Source: Nocardioides kongjuensis
GTDB lineage: Bacteria > Actinomycetota > Actinomycetes > Propionibacteriales > Nocardioidaceae
Assembly (NCBI RefSeq): GCF_013409625.1
Contig: NZ_JACCBF010000001.1
Location: 2,545,001-2,609,000, forward strand
Direction: 5' to 3'
DNA: 64,000 nucleotides
Shown piece by piece: positions 9,182 through 18,679 of this stretch. A model generated the notes under the pieces. That model did not search any database and was not told where the DNA came from. It saw only the letters and a program-made list of their open reading frames with translations. Numbering within the stretch: position 1 is the stretch's first letter; each line of letters starts with the position of its first letter. The translations under genes and the position numbers were made by a program.

Positions 9182-10396
9182 GTGGACACGCCGGACGACT
9201 ACCAACCGCGCCTGCGCTGGTACAGCCAGCTGTGGCGCTACGTCCTGGCCCTCGCGCTCGGGCTGCTGGTCTGGGGACCGGTGATGGACGCCCAGCTCGA
9301 CCGGAACCCACTGCTGTTCTGGGCCGATCTCGTCGTCGGCCTGCTGGCCTTCGTGCTCGTCTGGTTCCGGCGACGCTGGCCCTTCACCATCGCCGTGGTG
9401 ACCATCCTGATGGCCCCGATCAGCTCGCTGTCAGCCGGCCCGGCTGCGCTCGCCACCGTCTCGCTGGCGACCCGCCGCCGCTGGTGGCAGGTGATCACCG
9501 TCGGCGCGCTCAACGTGGTGTTCAGCCTCGTCTACTACGCGGTCCAGCCGAGCGACCAGGCCGACCCGTGGTGGGTCAACCTGTCCGTGACCGTCGCCGT
9601 CGTGCTGGCGATCACCGCCTGGGGCATGTACATCGGCTCGCGCCGTGAGCTGATCTGGACGCTGCGGCAGCGGGCCGAGACCGCCGAGGCCGAGCGCGAC
9701 CTGCGCGCGACGCAGGCCCGGACCAACGAGCGCGCCCGGATCGCGCGCGAGATGCACGACGTGCTCGCCCACCGGATCTCGCAGATCTCCATGCACGCCG
9801 GAGCGCTGACCTACCGCGAGGACCTGTCGGCCGACGAGATGCGCAGCAGCGTCGCGGTCATCCAGGCCAAGGCGCACGAGGCGCTCACCGACCTGCGCGA
9901 GGTCCTCGGCGTGCTCCGCGACGTCGACGGCTTCAACGGGACCGGCCCGCTCACCGGCCCCCAGCCGACGTACGGCGATCTCGGCGCGCTGGTCGCCGAC
10001 GCACGGGCGGCCGGCGCCGCGATCGAGTACGACGATGGCCTCGCCGACGGCGAGCCACTCCCCGACGCGGTGGGCCGCACGGTCTACCGGATCGTGCAGG
10101 AGGGCATCACCAACGCCGGCAAGCACGCGCCCGCGGCCACCCTGCGGATCCGGGTGAGCGGCTCCCCCGCCGACGGGGTCGACGTGGTGCTGCGCAACGC
10201 CCTGGGCTTCGGTCCGACCCGGACCCCGGGTGCCGGTCTCGGCCTGGTCGGGCTCACCGAGCGGGCCGAGCTGCGCGGTGGGACGCTCGAGCACCGCTTC
10301 GAGCACGCGACCGACCGGGCCGGCGCCGAGGTGTTCGTGCTGCAGGCATGGCTACCGTGGGCTGCCGAGCCCGGCCAGGGAGAGGACCCGTCGTGA
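9182..10396 (+). CDS. Sensor histidine kinase, HisKA_3 (NarL-partner) family
   Basis: 404 residues. The N-terminal half holds four to five membrane helices (20-150) with no large extracellular loop, the form of intramembrane-sensing kinases. A coiled linker follows, then the HisKA_3 dimerisation helix with the phospho-accepting His192 in REMHDVLAHRIS. The HATPase domain shows VQEGITNAGKHA (N box) and GAGLGLVGLTERA (G box). GTG start with a -10 box six bases upstream (leaderless). Overlaps the regulator by GTGA. It probably senses an envelope or antibiotic signal and controls the divergent ABC exporter; that target is inferred from position. Confidence 0.93.
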   Translation: MDTPDDYQPRLRWYSQLWRYVLALALGLLVWGPVMDAQLDRNPLLFWADLVVGLLAFVLVWFRRRWPFTIAVVTILMAPISSLSAGPAALATVSLATRRRWWQVITVGALNVVFSLVYYAVQPSDQADPWWVNLSVTVAVVLAITAWGMYIGSRRELIWTLRQRAETAEAERDLRATQARTNERARIAREMHDVLAHRISQISMHAGALTYREDLSADEMRSSVAVIQAKAHEALTDLREVLGVLRDVDGFNGTGPLTGPQPTYGDLGALVADARAAGAAIEYDDGLADGEPLPDAVGRTVYRIVQEGITNAGKHAPAATLRIRVSGSPADGVDVVLRNALGFGPTRTPGAGLGLVGLTERAELRGGTLEHRFEHATDRAGAEVFVLQAWLPWAAEPGQGEDPS

Positions 10397-11058
10397 CCGA
10401 CCAGATCCGCGTCATCGTCGTCGACGACGACCCGTTGGTGCGCTCCGCGCTGAGCCTGATGCTCGGTGGGCAGTCCGACATCGCCGTCGTCGGCGAGGCC
10501 CCCGACGGCAAGGCCGGCATCGCCCTGGCTCGCGAGCTGCGACCCGACGTCGTCTTGATGGACATCCGGATGCCCGTCCTCGACGGCCTGGCAGCCACCC
10601 GGGTTCTGCACGCCGACCCCCAGCCGCCGCGGGTGATCGTGCTGACCACCTTCGACGCCGACGACTACGTCGTGGGCGCGCTCGCGGCCGGCGCCGACGG
10701 CTTCCTCCTCAAGGACACCGCTCCTCCGGAGATCGTCGCCGCTCTGCGCAAGGTCGCCGACGGCGACCCGATGCTCTCCCCCTCCGTCACCCGGACCCTG
10801 ATCGAGCGGGTCCGCACCGAGTCCGGTGACAGCCGGGCCGCCGACGCCCAGCGACGACTGGACCGGCTCACCGAGCGCGAGCTCGAGGTCGCCGGCGCCG
10901 TCGGGCGCGGGCTGTCCAACGCCGAGATCGCCCGAGAGCTGCACCTGTCGGTGCCGACCGTGAAGGGGCACGTGTCGAAGCTGTTCGAGAAGCTGGGGAC
11001 CACCAACCGGGTCCAGATCGCGCTGACGATCAGGGACGCGGGACACCCGGTGGAGTGA
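10393..11058 (+). CDS. NarL/LuxR-family response regulator
   Basis: 221-residue DNA-binding regulator. The receiver domain has the acidic pair DDD (11-13), the phospho-acceptor Asp57 in VVLMDIRMP and the LLKD lysine region. The C-terminal LuxR helix-turn-helix is LTERELEVAGAVGRG followed by SNAEIARELHLSVPTVKGHV. It is translationally coupled to the kinase (GTG inside the TGA of the kinase). The GTG at 10393 is chosen because the receiver fold starts there. The divergent ABC exporter is the likely target. Confidence 0.94.
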   Translation: MTDQIRVIVVDDDPLVRSALSLMLGGQSDIAVVGEAPDGKAGIALARELRPDVVLMDIRMPVLDGLAATRVLHADPQPPRVIVLTTFDADDYVVGALAAGADGFLLKDTAPPEIVAALRKVADGDPMLSPSVTRTLIERVRTESGDSRAADAQRRLDRLTERELEVAGAVGRGLSNAEIARELHLSVPTVKGHVSKLFEKLGTTNRVQIALTIRDAGHPVE

Positions 11059-11125
11059 GCGGCGGCAGAGCGCCCCTGTCCCGCCACCGGCTGTCGGTCC
11101 TACTCTGACCCCGAGGAGGTGGACC

Positions 11126-12118
11126 GTGTCGCTCACAGAGATGGCTGACGTCATCCGGGTGGCGGGCTCCTCGCTCCTGCAGTCCGTCGACGAGGTCGAC
11201 GCCGTTGTCGATGCGTGCACGACGGCGCTGCGTCCCCACCGCCTGCGCATCCTCGGCCGTGACCGGACCCTCGCCGCCCGCCTCGACCACCTGTCGGGCG
11301 CCCTGGCCCTGAGCCGCCTCAGCTACGGCGCAGACGTGACGATCTCCGAGGTCTCCCCCGAGCAGGACGAGTTCATCGTCGCGCTCCCCCTGGCCGGCCG
11401 CGCTCGCTTCGGGTACGGCGGCGCGACCGCGCTCCTCGAACCGGGCACCATGTCGGTCGTCAGCCCCTACCGTCCCTTCACCCTCGAGATCGGCCACGAG
11501 TTCGACCAGATCCTGGTGCGCCTCGACCGGACCAGGGTCGAAGCCGCCGCGGCGTTGCTGGTCGGGGCAGCCGACACCGTCCCGGTCCATTTCGACCTGG
11601 CCTCTCCACACGTCAGCTCCGGCCTCGTCGGGCTGATCGAGGCGTCGGCCCTGGTGGCAAGCGACTCCGGCCTGGATCGTCGCGCCCGGCTCGCCGGCCA
11701 GCTCGAGGCGCTCGTCATCGACGCCTTGCTGCTGGCCGTCCCGAGCAACCTCAGCGGACGCCTGACGGGTAAGGCGCAGAGTCCCTCGGCCGACCGGGTC
11801 GCGCGGGCGATGGACTACATGCTCGAGAACCTGGCCGACCAGTTCGCCCTGTCGGCCGTGGCCGCGCACTGCGGCGTGACGCTTCGCAGCCTGCAGATCG
11901 GGTTCCACCGCGAGCTCGGCACCACGCCCGGCCAGTGGCTTCGCGAGCGTCGCCTCGACCGTGCGCACCTCCTGCTCGTCGGGTCCGACCCGGCCGAGAC
12001 GACCGTGACCGCGGTCGCCGTCGCGTGCGGCTTCCTGCACCTCGGCGACTTTGCCGCGCGGTTCCGGCAGCGCTTCGGCGAGTCGCCGTCGGTGGTGCTT
12101 CGCAGCACCTCGCGCTGA
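11126..12118 (+). CDS. AraC-family transcriptional regulator
   Basis: 330 residues: an N-terminal cupin-like AraC-binding domain (about 40-190) and a C-terminal double helix-turn-helix (about 230-330) with FALSAVAAHCGVTLRSLQ and the second helix pair ending in FAARFRQRFGESPS. The GTG start follows GAGGAGG by six bases; TACTCT (11101-11106) is a fair -10 box. It lies directly before a SnoaL-like gene and an alpha/beta hydrolase on the same strand, which it may control; no ligand can be named. Confidence 0.9.
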   Translation: MSLTEMADVIRVAGSSLLQSVDEVDAVVDACTTALRPHRLRILGRDRTLAARLDHLSGALALSRLSYGADVTISEVSPEQDEFIVALPLAGRARFGYGGATALLEPGTMSVVSPYRPFTLEIGHEFDQILVRLDRTRVEAAAALLVGAADTVPVHFDLASPHVSSGLVGLIEASALVASDSGLDRRARLAGQLEALVIDALLLAVPSNLSGRLTGKAQSPSADRVARAMDYMLENLADQFALSAVAAHCGVTLRSLQIGFHRELGTTPGQWLRERRLDRAHLLLVGSDPAETTVTAVAVACGFLHLGDFAARFRQRFGESPSVVLRSTSR

Positions 12119-12210
12119 GCAGGACTGCGGGCTCGACACCTTTCGCGAACCTGCTGGCCCCCGTTCGCATCGGCGATTGGAGCGCATCCTCCGGACGACG
12201 AGACTCCTGC

Positions 12211-12228
12211 GCACCGCATCAGCGGTGC
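12211..12228. promoter_or_regulatory. 7-4-7 inverted repeat before the SnoaL-like gene
   Basis: GCACCGC-ATCA-GCGGTGC is perfect and ends 23 bases before the start codon at 12252, between the AraC gene and its neighbour. It could be an attenuating hairpin or a regulator site; which is unclear. Confidence 0.35.
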
Positions 12229-12251
12229 CCACCCCACAAGGAGGATTCGCC

Positions 12252-12701
12252 ATGCCCCTCTCCCTCGAGGACAAGCTCGCCATCATCGAGCTCTCCAACG
12301 CCCAGATGCGCTCGCTCGACGAGCACGACATCGACGCCTGGGTCGATGCCTGGGTTCCCGACGGGACCTTCGTCGCCACTTACGGCACCTTCGCTGGCCA
12401 CGCCGCGATCCGCACCTTCATCGAGGGCCACATCGCCGCCGGCAAGGAGGACGGTGCCCGTCACCTGATGACGAACCACGTCGTCGCCGCCGGCCACACG
12501 GCCGGCACCGCCACCCTCACCTGCGCCGTCACCAAGCTCCAGGTGGAGGAGCCGCCCTACATCATTGCCAGCGGCATCTACCGCGACGTCGTCGTCCGCA
12601 CCGCCGACGGCTGGCGCTTCACCTCGCGGGAGCTCAGTATCGACCGCGGCGTGTTCGCCCGCGCCGAGCTCGCCGCCGCCTCGAACGGGGGCGGGCAGTG
12701 A
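12252..12701 (+). CDS. SnoaL-like (NTF2-fold) protein
   Basis: 149-residue single-domain protein of the NTF2-like superfamily. The first helix contains LEDKLAIIELSNAQMRSLDEHD, then DAWVDAWVPDGTF and, at the end, VRTADGWRFTSRELSIDR, the usual SnoaL-4 layout. Members include small isomerases, hydratases and dehydratases acting on aromatic or terpenoid substrates; catalytic residues cannot be assigned. AAGGAGGA stands 7 bases before the ATG. GTGA overlap couples it to the hydrolase, suggesting the two act on one compound. Confidence 0.82.
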   Translation: MPLSLEDKLAIIELSNAQMRSLDEHDIDAWVDAWVPDGTFVATYGTFAGHAAIRTFIEGHIAAGKEDGARHLMTNHVVAAGHTAGTATLTCAVTKLQVEEPPYIIASGIYRDVVVRTADGWRFTSRELSIDRGVFARAELAAASNGGGQ

Positions 12702-13465
12702 GCGATCTCGCCGCCGAGCGTTGGGGAACGTCCGGCCCGCGCGTGGTCATGGTGCACGGGAGCCTGAGCAGTGCGGCCACCGCCTTCGCCGAGCAGAAGG
12801 TGCTCGCCGACCGGTACCAGATCGTGGCGCCGTACCGCCGCGGGTACAGCCCCAGCCCCCACACGGACACGATCGACCCCGACCGGGACGCCGCCGAGAT
12901 CGCCGAGCTCCTCTGTGACGGCGCCCACCTCGTCGGGACGTCGATGGGCGGGGTGGTGGCGATGCGGGCTGCCGCCTTGGCGCCGGACCAGGTCCGCTCG
13001 CTCACGGTGATCGAGCCCCCGGCGATGCCCAACGGCGCCGGACGCCCCGTGGCCGATGACCTGATCGCTGCCCTCAGCGCCTATTGGGCGGGAGCCGACA
13101 GCAGCGACCTGCCGGGCTTCGCCGCCGGCTTCCTCGAGATCCTCGGAATCGACCTGGTCCTGCCGTCCCCGCTGCCGCCGCCGCTCGAGGAGGCGATCCG
13201 CAACCTGACGACCGAGCGGCCGTGGCTGACGGGCGCGCCCGCCGCGGAGCTGGCGCCGGCCCCGTTCCCGAAGCTGGTCGTCACCGGCGGCGGCACGCCG
13301 GGCTTCGAGGAGGTCGCGGACGCGCTGGCCGACGAGCTCCTTGCTAAGCGGGTGCTCTTTGACGGCAGCCCTCATGCGGTCCAGCGGATCGGCGCGCGGT
13401 TCAACGAGGAGCTCGTCGCTCATTTCGAGTCGGCAGACCGAGCCGGCAGTGCCTACAGCTCGTAG
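12698..13465 (+). CDS. Alpha/beta hydrolase
   Basis: 255-residue alpha/beta-fold hydrolase. The oxyanion motif is MVHGSL near residue 20, the nucleophile elbow is GTSMGG, and the catalytic His is likely in DGSPHAVQR near the C-terminus. Closest in form to small esterases and haloperoxidase-like hydrolases; substrate unknown. The GTG start is embedded in the SnoaL stop. Its 3' end overlaps the convergent metallo-beta-lactamase-fold gene by 13 bases. Confidence 0.88.
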   Translation: MSDLAAERWGTSGPRVVMVHGSLSSAATAFAEQKVLADRYQIVAPYRRGYSPSPHTDTIDPDRDAAEIAELLCDGAHLVGTSMGGVVAMRAAALAPDQVRSLTVIEPPAMPNGAGRPVADDLIAALSAYWAGADSSDLPGFAAGFLEILGIDLVLPSPLPPPLEEAIRNLTTERPWLTGAPAAELAPAPFPKLVVTGGGTPGFEEVADALADELLAKRVLFDGSPHAVQRIGARFNEELVAHFESADRAGSAYSS

Positions 13466-14292
13466 ACGGTGCCCTGCGCGGCGAGCTCGGTCGGCCCGTC
13501 GTAGGCCGCCTCGGCCTCGGCGAGCATCGTCGCGGCGTCGTGCCACGGCGGGACGTGGGTGACGACGAGCCGCTTGGCGCCGGCCTTGGCGGCGACCTCG
13601 CCGGCCTCGGTGCCGGTGAGGTGCAGGTTGGGCGGGTTGTCGTCGCAGGAGCGGAACGACGCCTCGCACAGGAACAGGTCGGCGTCGGCGGCGATGTCCA
13701 TCAGCGCCGCGGTCGGGCCGGTGTCGCCGCTGTAGGCGAGCACCTTGCCGAAGGCCGAGACCCGCAGGCCGTACGCCGGCACCGGGTGGTCGACCTCGTA
13801 GGGCTCGATGCGGAACGGGCCGATCTCGATCGGCTCGGAGTAGACGCGGAAGGAGAACTCCTCGCGCATGCCGGGCTTGCGCGGCAGGTCGTAGGCCTTC
13901 GCCAGCCGCTTGGCGGTGCCCTTCGGCCCCCAGACCGGGATCTTCGGCTGGGTGCCCGTGGGGTGGTACTTGCGCAGCACGTAGTAGCTGGTCATGTCGA
14001 CGCAGTGGTCGGCGTGCAGGTGACTGATGAAGACCGCGTCGACCTGCAGCGGGTCGACGTAGCGCTGCAGTGCGCCGAGCGCGCCGTTGCCCATGTCGAG
14101 CACCAGGCTCCAGGTGCGCAGTGAGTCGATGGCCTGGACGAGGTAGCAGCTCGCGGGCGAGTCCGGTCCGGGATAGGAGCCCGAGCAGCCGACGATCGTC
14201 ACCTTCACCGTGTTCGGCGCGGGTGGCACCCGCAGCACCGTCGTCGCCGGGGCCACGACCCCTGCGTCCTGGGAACCGTTCTCGTCAACCAT
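13453..14292 (-). CDS. Metallo-beta-lactamase-fold hydrolase (Rv1339-like, cyclic-nucleotide phosphodiesterase type)
   Basis: 279 residues. The metal motif SHLHADHCVD (H91, H93, D95, H96) and later AYSGDTGPT and VVTHVPPWHD supply the two-metal site of the RNase Z/CpdA-like branch. The gene sits between murI and rph on the conserved backbone; the M. tuberculosis counterpart Rv1339 has been described as an atypical cAMP phosphodiesterase. About 30 extra N-terminal residues precede the first strand. The ATG shares its A with the murI stop (TGATG), so they are co-translated. The cAMP activity here is inferred from synteny and family. Confidence 0.85.
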   Translation of the reverse strand: MVDENGSQDAGVVAPATTVLRVPPAPNTVKVTIVGCSGSYPGPDSPASCYLVQAIDSLRTWSLVLDMGNGALGALQRYVDPLQVDAVFISHLHADHCVDMTSYYVLRKYHPTGTQPKIPVWGPKGTAKRLAKAYDLPRKPGMREEFSFRVYSEPIEIGPFRIEPYEVDHPVPAYGLRVSAFGKVLAYSGDTGPTAALMDIAADADLFLCEASFRSCDDNPPNLHLTGTEAGEVAAKAGAKRLVVTHVPPWHDAATMLAEAEAAYDGPTELAAQGTVYEL

Positions 14293-15131
14293 CAACGCAC
14301 ACCCCCTGCGAACTGACCTGCCGCGACGAGCTCCGGTCCGAGGAACCGGCGCCCGATCGTCTCGAACTCCGCCGGGGAGCCGGTCGTCGTGAAGGTGTAC
14401 GACGGCTCGCCGGTCGGCCGCATGAGGCCGGAGTCGGCCAGCATCCGGTAGACGTCCTTGGCGCACTCCTCCGCGCTGCTCACCAGCGTGACGTCGTCGC
14501 CCATCACGTAGGAGATGACGCCGGTGAGCAGCGGGTAGTGCGTGCAGCCGAGGATCAGGGTGTCGATGCCGAGCTCGGTCAGCGGGTCGAGGTAGTCGTG
14601 GGCGACGGCGATGAGCTCGTCGCCGCCGGTCACCCCCGCCTCCACGAAGTCGACGAAGCGCGGGCAGGCGCGCGTGGTGAGGGAGATGTGGGGAGCCGCC
14701 GCGAAGGCGTCGTCGTAGGCCATCGAGTCGGCGGTCGCGCGCGTCGAGATGACCCCGATCCGGCCGTTGCGGGTCGCGGCGACCGCGCGTCGGGTGGCCG
14801 GGTAGATCACCTCGACCACGGGGACGTCGTAGCGCTCCCGGGCGTCGCGGAGCATCGCGGCCGACGCGGAGTTGCAGGCGATGACGAGGGCCTTGACGCC
14901 CTGGTCGACGAGGTGGTCGAGGCACTCCAGGGCGTACTCGCGCACCTCGCCGATCGGCTTGGGGCCGTAGGGCTGGCGGGCCGTGTCGCCGACGTAGGTG
15001 ATCGACTCGTGGGGCAGCTGGTCGATGACCGAGCGGGCGACGGTGAGTCCGCCGAAGCCCGAGTCGAAGATCCCGATCGGAGCATCGAGATCCGGTCCGA
15101 CGCCGACGTCGGGATCATTCACCTGCCGCAC
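14292..15131 (-). CDS. murI: Glutamate racemase
   Basis: Interconverts L- and D-glutamate, supplying D-Glu for peptidoglycan. 279 residues with both catalytic cysteines: Cys86 in VIACNSASA and Cys196 in LGCTHYPLL. The substrate-binding [10 protein letters not shown] (21-30) and DTARQPYG segments are also present. GTG 15131 is chosen because a TAGTCT -10 box lies six bases upstream (15138-15143), giving a leaderless message; an in-frame GTG at 15122 is the alternative. Stop overlaps the next start (TGATG). Essential housekeeping gene of the backbone. Confidence 0.95.
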   Translation of the reverse strand: MRQVNDPDVGVGPDLDAPIGIFDSGFGGLTVARSVIDQLPHESITYVGDTARQPYGPKPIGEVREYALECLDHLVDQGVKALVIACNSASAAMLRDARERYDVPVVEVIYPATRRAVAATRNGRIGVISTRATADSMAYDDAFAAAPHISLTTRACPRFVDFVEAGVTGGDELIAVAHDYLDPLTELGIDTLILGCTHYPLLTGVISYVMGDDVTLVSSAEECAKDVYRMLADSGLMRPTGEPSYTFTTTGSPAEFETIGRRFLGPELVAAGQFAGGVR

Positions 15132-15137
15132 CCGGTC

Positions 15138-15143
15138 AGACTA
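15138..15143 (-). promoter_or_regulatory. -10 box for leaderless murI
   Basis: On the minus strand TAGTCT is followed by six bases and the murI GTG. This placing makes the start codon the probable transcription start. Confidence 0.6.
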
Positions 15144-15230
15144 CGGCGTCACCGTGCCCGCAGTCGGCATTCCGGGACCGAGATCACGTCGGTCCCCGGA
15201 TCGGGGAGCACGGCACGTAAGGTCGGGCGG

Positions 15231-16250
15231 GTGACCCACCTGCGCCGCCCTGCCGTCGTCCTCGCCGCCGCGCTCGCGGCCTCCTTCCTCGCCGCGCCCG
15301 GTCCGGCAACGGCCGACCGCGCCGACACGGCGAGGGTCAACGAGAAGCACGTGATCGCGATCTCGGTCGACGGCCTCAACCCGCGCGCGCTCAACAGGCT
15401 CGGCCGCACCGGCGCGCCGAACCTGAACCGGCTGATCCGCGACGAGGGCGCCGGCACGGTCAACGCCCGCACCCAGCTCGAGATGACCCTCACCCTGCCC
15501 AACCACACCAGCATGGTCACCGGGCGCCGGATCAAGGCGAGCAAGGGCGGGCACGGGGTCACCTGGAACGACGACACGGTGACCAAGACCGTCCAGCAGG
15601 CCGCGGGACACGAGGTCGACTCGGTGTTCACGCAGGTCCACGAGGCGGGCGGCACGACGGCGGTCTACGCGACGAAGTCGAAGTTCTGGCTCTTCGAGCG
15701 CTCCTGGCCGAAGGCGGTCGACAAGAACGTCATCCAGGTCGAGAAGAACGCCGCGGTCGTGAAGGCGCTGCGCTCCGACCTCGCCAGCGACCCGGCGACC
15801 TTCTCGTTCGTGCACCTGGGCCGACCCGACCAGATCGGTCACCGCGACGGGTGGATGACGCCGACGTACCTCAAGGCGGTTGCGCAGGTCGACAAGCTGG
15901 TCGGCTCGATCATGGCCCAGGTGGAGTCGACGCCCTCGCTGCGCAACAACACCGTCATCGTGCTCACCTCCGACCACGGCGGCATCCCCGGCACGAGGAA
16001 CCACGGCATCAGGACCAACCGTGAGGACTACCGGGTGGCGTTCGCGTTCTGGGGTGCGGGCGTCCCCCACGCCGACCTCTACGCACTGAACCCCGACCGG
16101 GCGAAGCCCGGCCGCACCCGCCCGGGCTTCGGCGCGTCCCCGCAGCCGATCCGCAACGGCGAGATCGCCAACGTCAGCCTCGACATCCTCGGCATCGGCC
16201 CGGTCCCGGACAGCCTGTGGGACCGCGACCAGGACCTCGCCTGGAAGTGA
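15231..16250 (+). CDS. Secreted alkaline-phosphatase-superfamily protein
   Basis: 339 residues with a signal peptide (cleavage near residue 26, ATA-DR). It has the type I phosphodiesterase/nucleotide pyrophosphatase fold: ISVDGLNPRAL (first metal Asp), TLPNHTSMVTG (nucleophilic Thr), HLGRPDQIGHRDGW and LTSDHGGIPGTRNHG (metal ligands). A phosphate- or sulfate-ester hydrolase acting outside the membrane is likely; substrate unknown. GTG start 15231 with TAAGGT seven bases upstream, so probably leaderless and divergent from murI. It is one of the genes inserted between cysM and murI. Confidence 0.85.
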   Translation: MTHLRRPAVVLAAALAASFLAAPGPATADRADTARVNEKHVIAISVDGLNPRALNRLGRTGAPNLNRLIRDEGAGTVNARTQLEMTLTLPNHTSMVTGRRIKASKGGHGVTWNDDTVTKTVQQAAGHEVDSVFTQVHEAGGTTAVYATKSKFWLFERSWPKAVDKNVIQVEKNAAVVKALRSDLASDPATFSFVHLGRPDQIGHRDGWMTPTYLKAVAQVDKLVGSIMAQVESTPSLRNNTVIVLTSDHGGIPGTRNHGIRTNREDYRVAFAFWGAGVPHADLYALNPDRAKPGRTRPGFGASPQPIRNGEIANVSLDILGIGPVPDSLWDRDQDLAWK

Positions 16251-16259
16251 CGCCCTCGC

Positions 16260-16856
16260 TCAGCGGCGGTGGAGCTCGGCCGGCGTCGGCCACGGGTTGA
16301 GCCGGCAGCCGCCCGTGCCCTTGGACTGCTGCATCATCACCGGCGCGAGGGCACCGCGCCGCGGGCACGAGGCGTGCCCGTAGCCGAGCCAGTGCCCGGT
16401 CTCGTGGTTGACCACCATGTGCTGGTAGTCGCGCAGCGCGAGGCCCGCCTTGTTCCACGCCGGAGACGCGCCGCGCCACCGGTCGAGGTTGATGATCACG
16501 TTGCGCCCGGCCCGGCACGACCACTGCGCGCTGCAGCTGCTGGAGAAGCTGGGCACCAGGCGGGCGCGGGAGAGCCACAGCGTGAACGCGCCGCCGTGCT
16601 TCACCTGCTCGAACCGGATGCCCCCGCCCTTGGCGGACCAGCCGCGCGGGTCGTCGTACGTCTCCTGGGCGAGGACGCGGAACTCCCGCCTGGTCGTGCG
16701 GCCGATCTCGCCGCGCACCCGCACCGAGTAGCGGATCACGCGCGGCTTGTCCTGCTCGGCGCGCACCTGCGTCGTGCCGGTGTGGGTGTCGGCGTGGGCG
16801 ACGGGTGCGACCAGCCAGGCGGAGAGGGCGAGCAGCAGGCCCAGGAGGATCCTCAC
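16260..16856 (-). CDS. Secreted DUF3152 protein, metzincin-like
   Basis: 198 residues. A signal peptide (about 1-22, VAHA-DT) precedes a domain of the actinobacterial DUF3152 family. The HETGHWLGYGH motif (151-161) fits the HExxHxxGxxH zinc signature of metzincin proteases with a Met-containing segment after it (PVMMQQ). Two cysteine pairs suggest disulfides outside the cell. The GTG start has no clear ribosome-binding site; TAGGGT about 25 bases upstream may be the -10 box. A perfect palindrome sits just before the start. Zinc protease activity is inferred. Confidence 0.82.
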   Translation of the reverse strand: MRILLGLLLALSAWLVAPVAHADTHTGTTQVRAEQDKPRVIRYSVRVRGEIGRTTRREFRVLAQETYDDPRGWSAKGGGIRFEQVKHGGAFTLWLSRARLVPSFSSSCSAQWSCRAGRNVIINLDRWRGASPAWNKAGLALRDYQHMVVNHETGHWLGYGHASCPRRGALAPVMMQQSKGTGGCRLNPWPTPAELHRR

Positions 16857-16857
16857 C

Positions 16858-16872
16858 GGGCCATCATGGCCC
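16858..16872. promoter_or_regulatory. 7-1-7 palindrome in the leader of the DUF3152 gene
   Basis: GGGCCAT-C-ATGGCCC is a perfect palindrome between the cysM stop and the DUF3152 start, ending one base from the start codon. On the mRNA it could hide the initiation site; on DNA it could bind a regulator. Confidence 0.4.
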
Positions 16873-16884
16873 CCGCGGTGGACC

Positions 16885-18154
<1,270 letters not shown>

Positions 18155-18155
18155 G

Positions 18156-18602
18156 TCAGCTGCTCTCCTCTGCTGCTTCGGTGCTGCTGGCGATCGTGAC
18201 CTCTTCCTCGGTCACGGCGCCGTCGACGATTCTGTAGGACCTGAACTCCACGGGCCCGGGGTTATTCCCGTGCTCACGCGTGCTGACCAGCACGTAGTGC
18301 GCGCCCGGCTCGCTGGCCAGGTTGATGTCGGTCACGCTCGGGTACGCCTCGGTCGCGGAGTGCGAGTGGTAGATCACCACCGGCTCCTCGTCGCGGTCGT
18401 CCATCTCGCGGTAGAGGTGGAGCAGGTCGGTCGAGTCGTACTCGTAGAAGGTCGGGCTGCCGGCCGCGTTCACCATCTCGATCAGCCGCGCCGGCCGGTC
18501 GCTCCCGATCGGGCCCGCGACCATCCCGCACGCCTCGACGGGGTGGTCCCGCTTGGCGTGCTCCACGATGGCGTCGTACGTCGCCTGGTCGATCCGCAAC
18601 AC
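18156..18602 (-). CDS. mec: Mec, JAMM-type CysO-cysteine metallopeptidase
   Basis: 148-residue zinc peptidase that, in M. tuberculosis, hydrolyses CysO-cysteine to free cysteine and CysO. The JAMM set is complete: Glu23 (VEACG), His79-Ser-His81, and Ser89-x-x-Asp92 in HSHSATEAYPSVTD, matching HxHx7Sx2D. GTG 18602 is chosen because TACCCT (18610-18615) lies seven bases upstream (leaderless) and the family starts at this LRID segment; longer in-frame codons are Pro/Gly-rich non-family sequence. Head of the mec-cysO-cysM operon. Confidence 0.93.
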   Translation of the reverse strand: MLRIDQATYDAIVEHAKRDHPVEACGMVAGPIGSDRPARLIEMVNAAGSPTFYEYDSTDLLHLYREMDDRDEEPVVIYHSHSATEAYPSVTDINLASEPGAHYVLVSTREHGNNPGPVEFRSYRIVDGAVTEEEVTIASSTEAAEESS

Positions 18603-18609
18603 GCGGTCA

Positions 18610-18615
18610 AGGGTA
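18610..18615 (-). promoter_or_regulatory. -10 box of the mec-cysO-cysM operon
   Basis: TACCCT on the minus strand, seven bases before the mec GTG. No Shine-Dalgarno sequence intervenes, so the message is probably leaderless. Confidence 0.55.
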
Positions 18616-18679
18616 TGGCGTCGGCCGGTCTCCACCGGAATCGGGCCGGGTGGCGGGACGGTGGGCGGGGCGGCGCCGG

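Noticed and set aside
12051..12251. Longer N-terminal extension of the SnoaL-like protein
   Set aside because: AAGGAGGA directly before ATG 12252 and the family length favour the short form; the extension overlaps the AraC gene end.
14070..15230. Long N-terminal extension of the alkaline-phosphatase-like protein
   Set aside because: It would be antisense to murI and the MBL-fold gene; a signal peptide and -10 box define the start at 15231.
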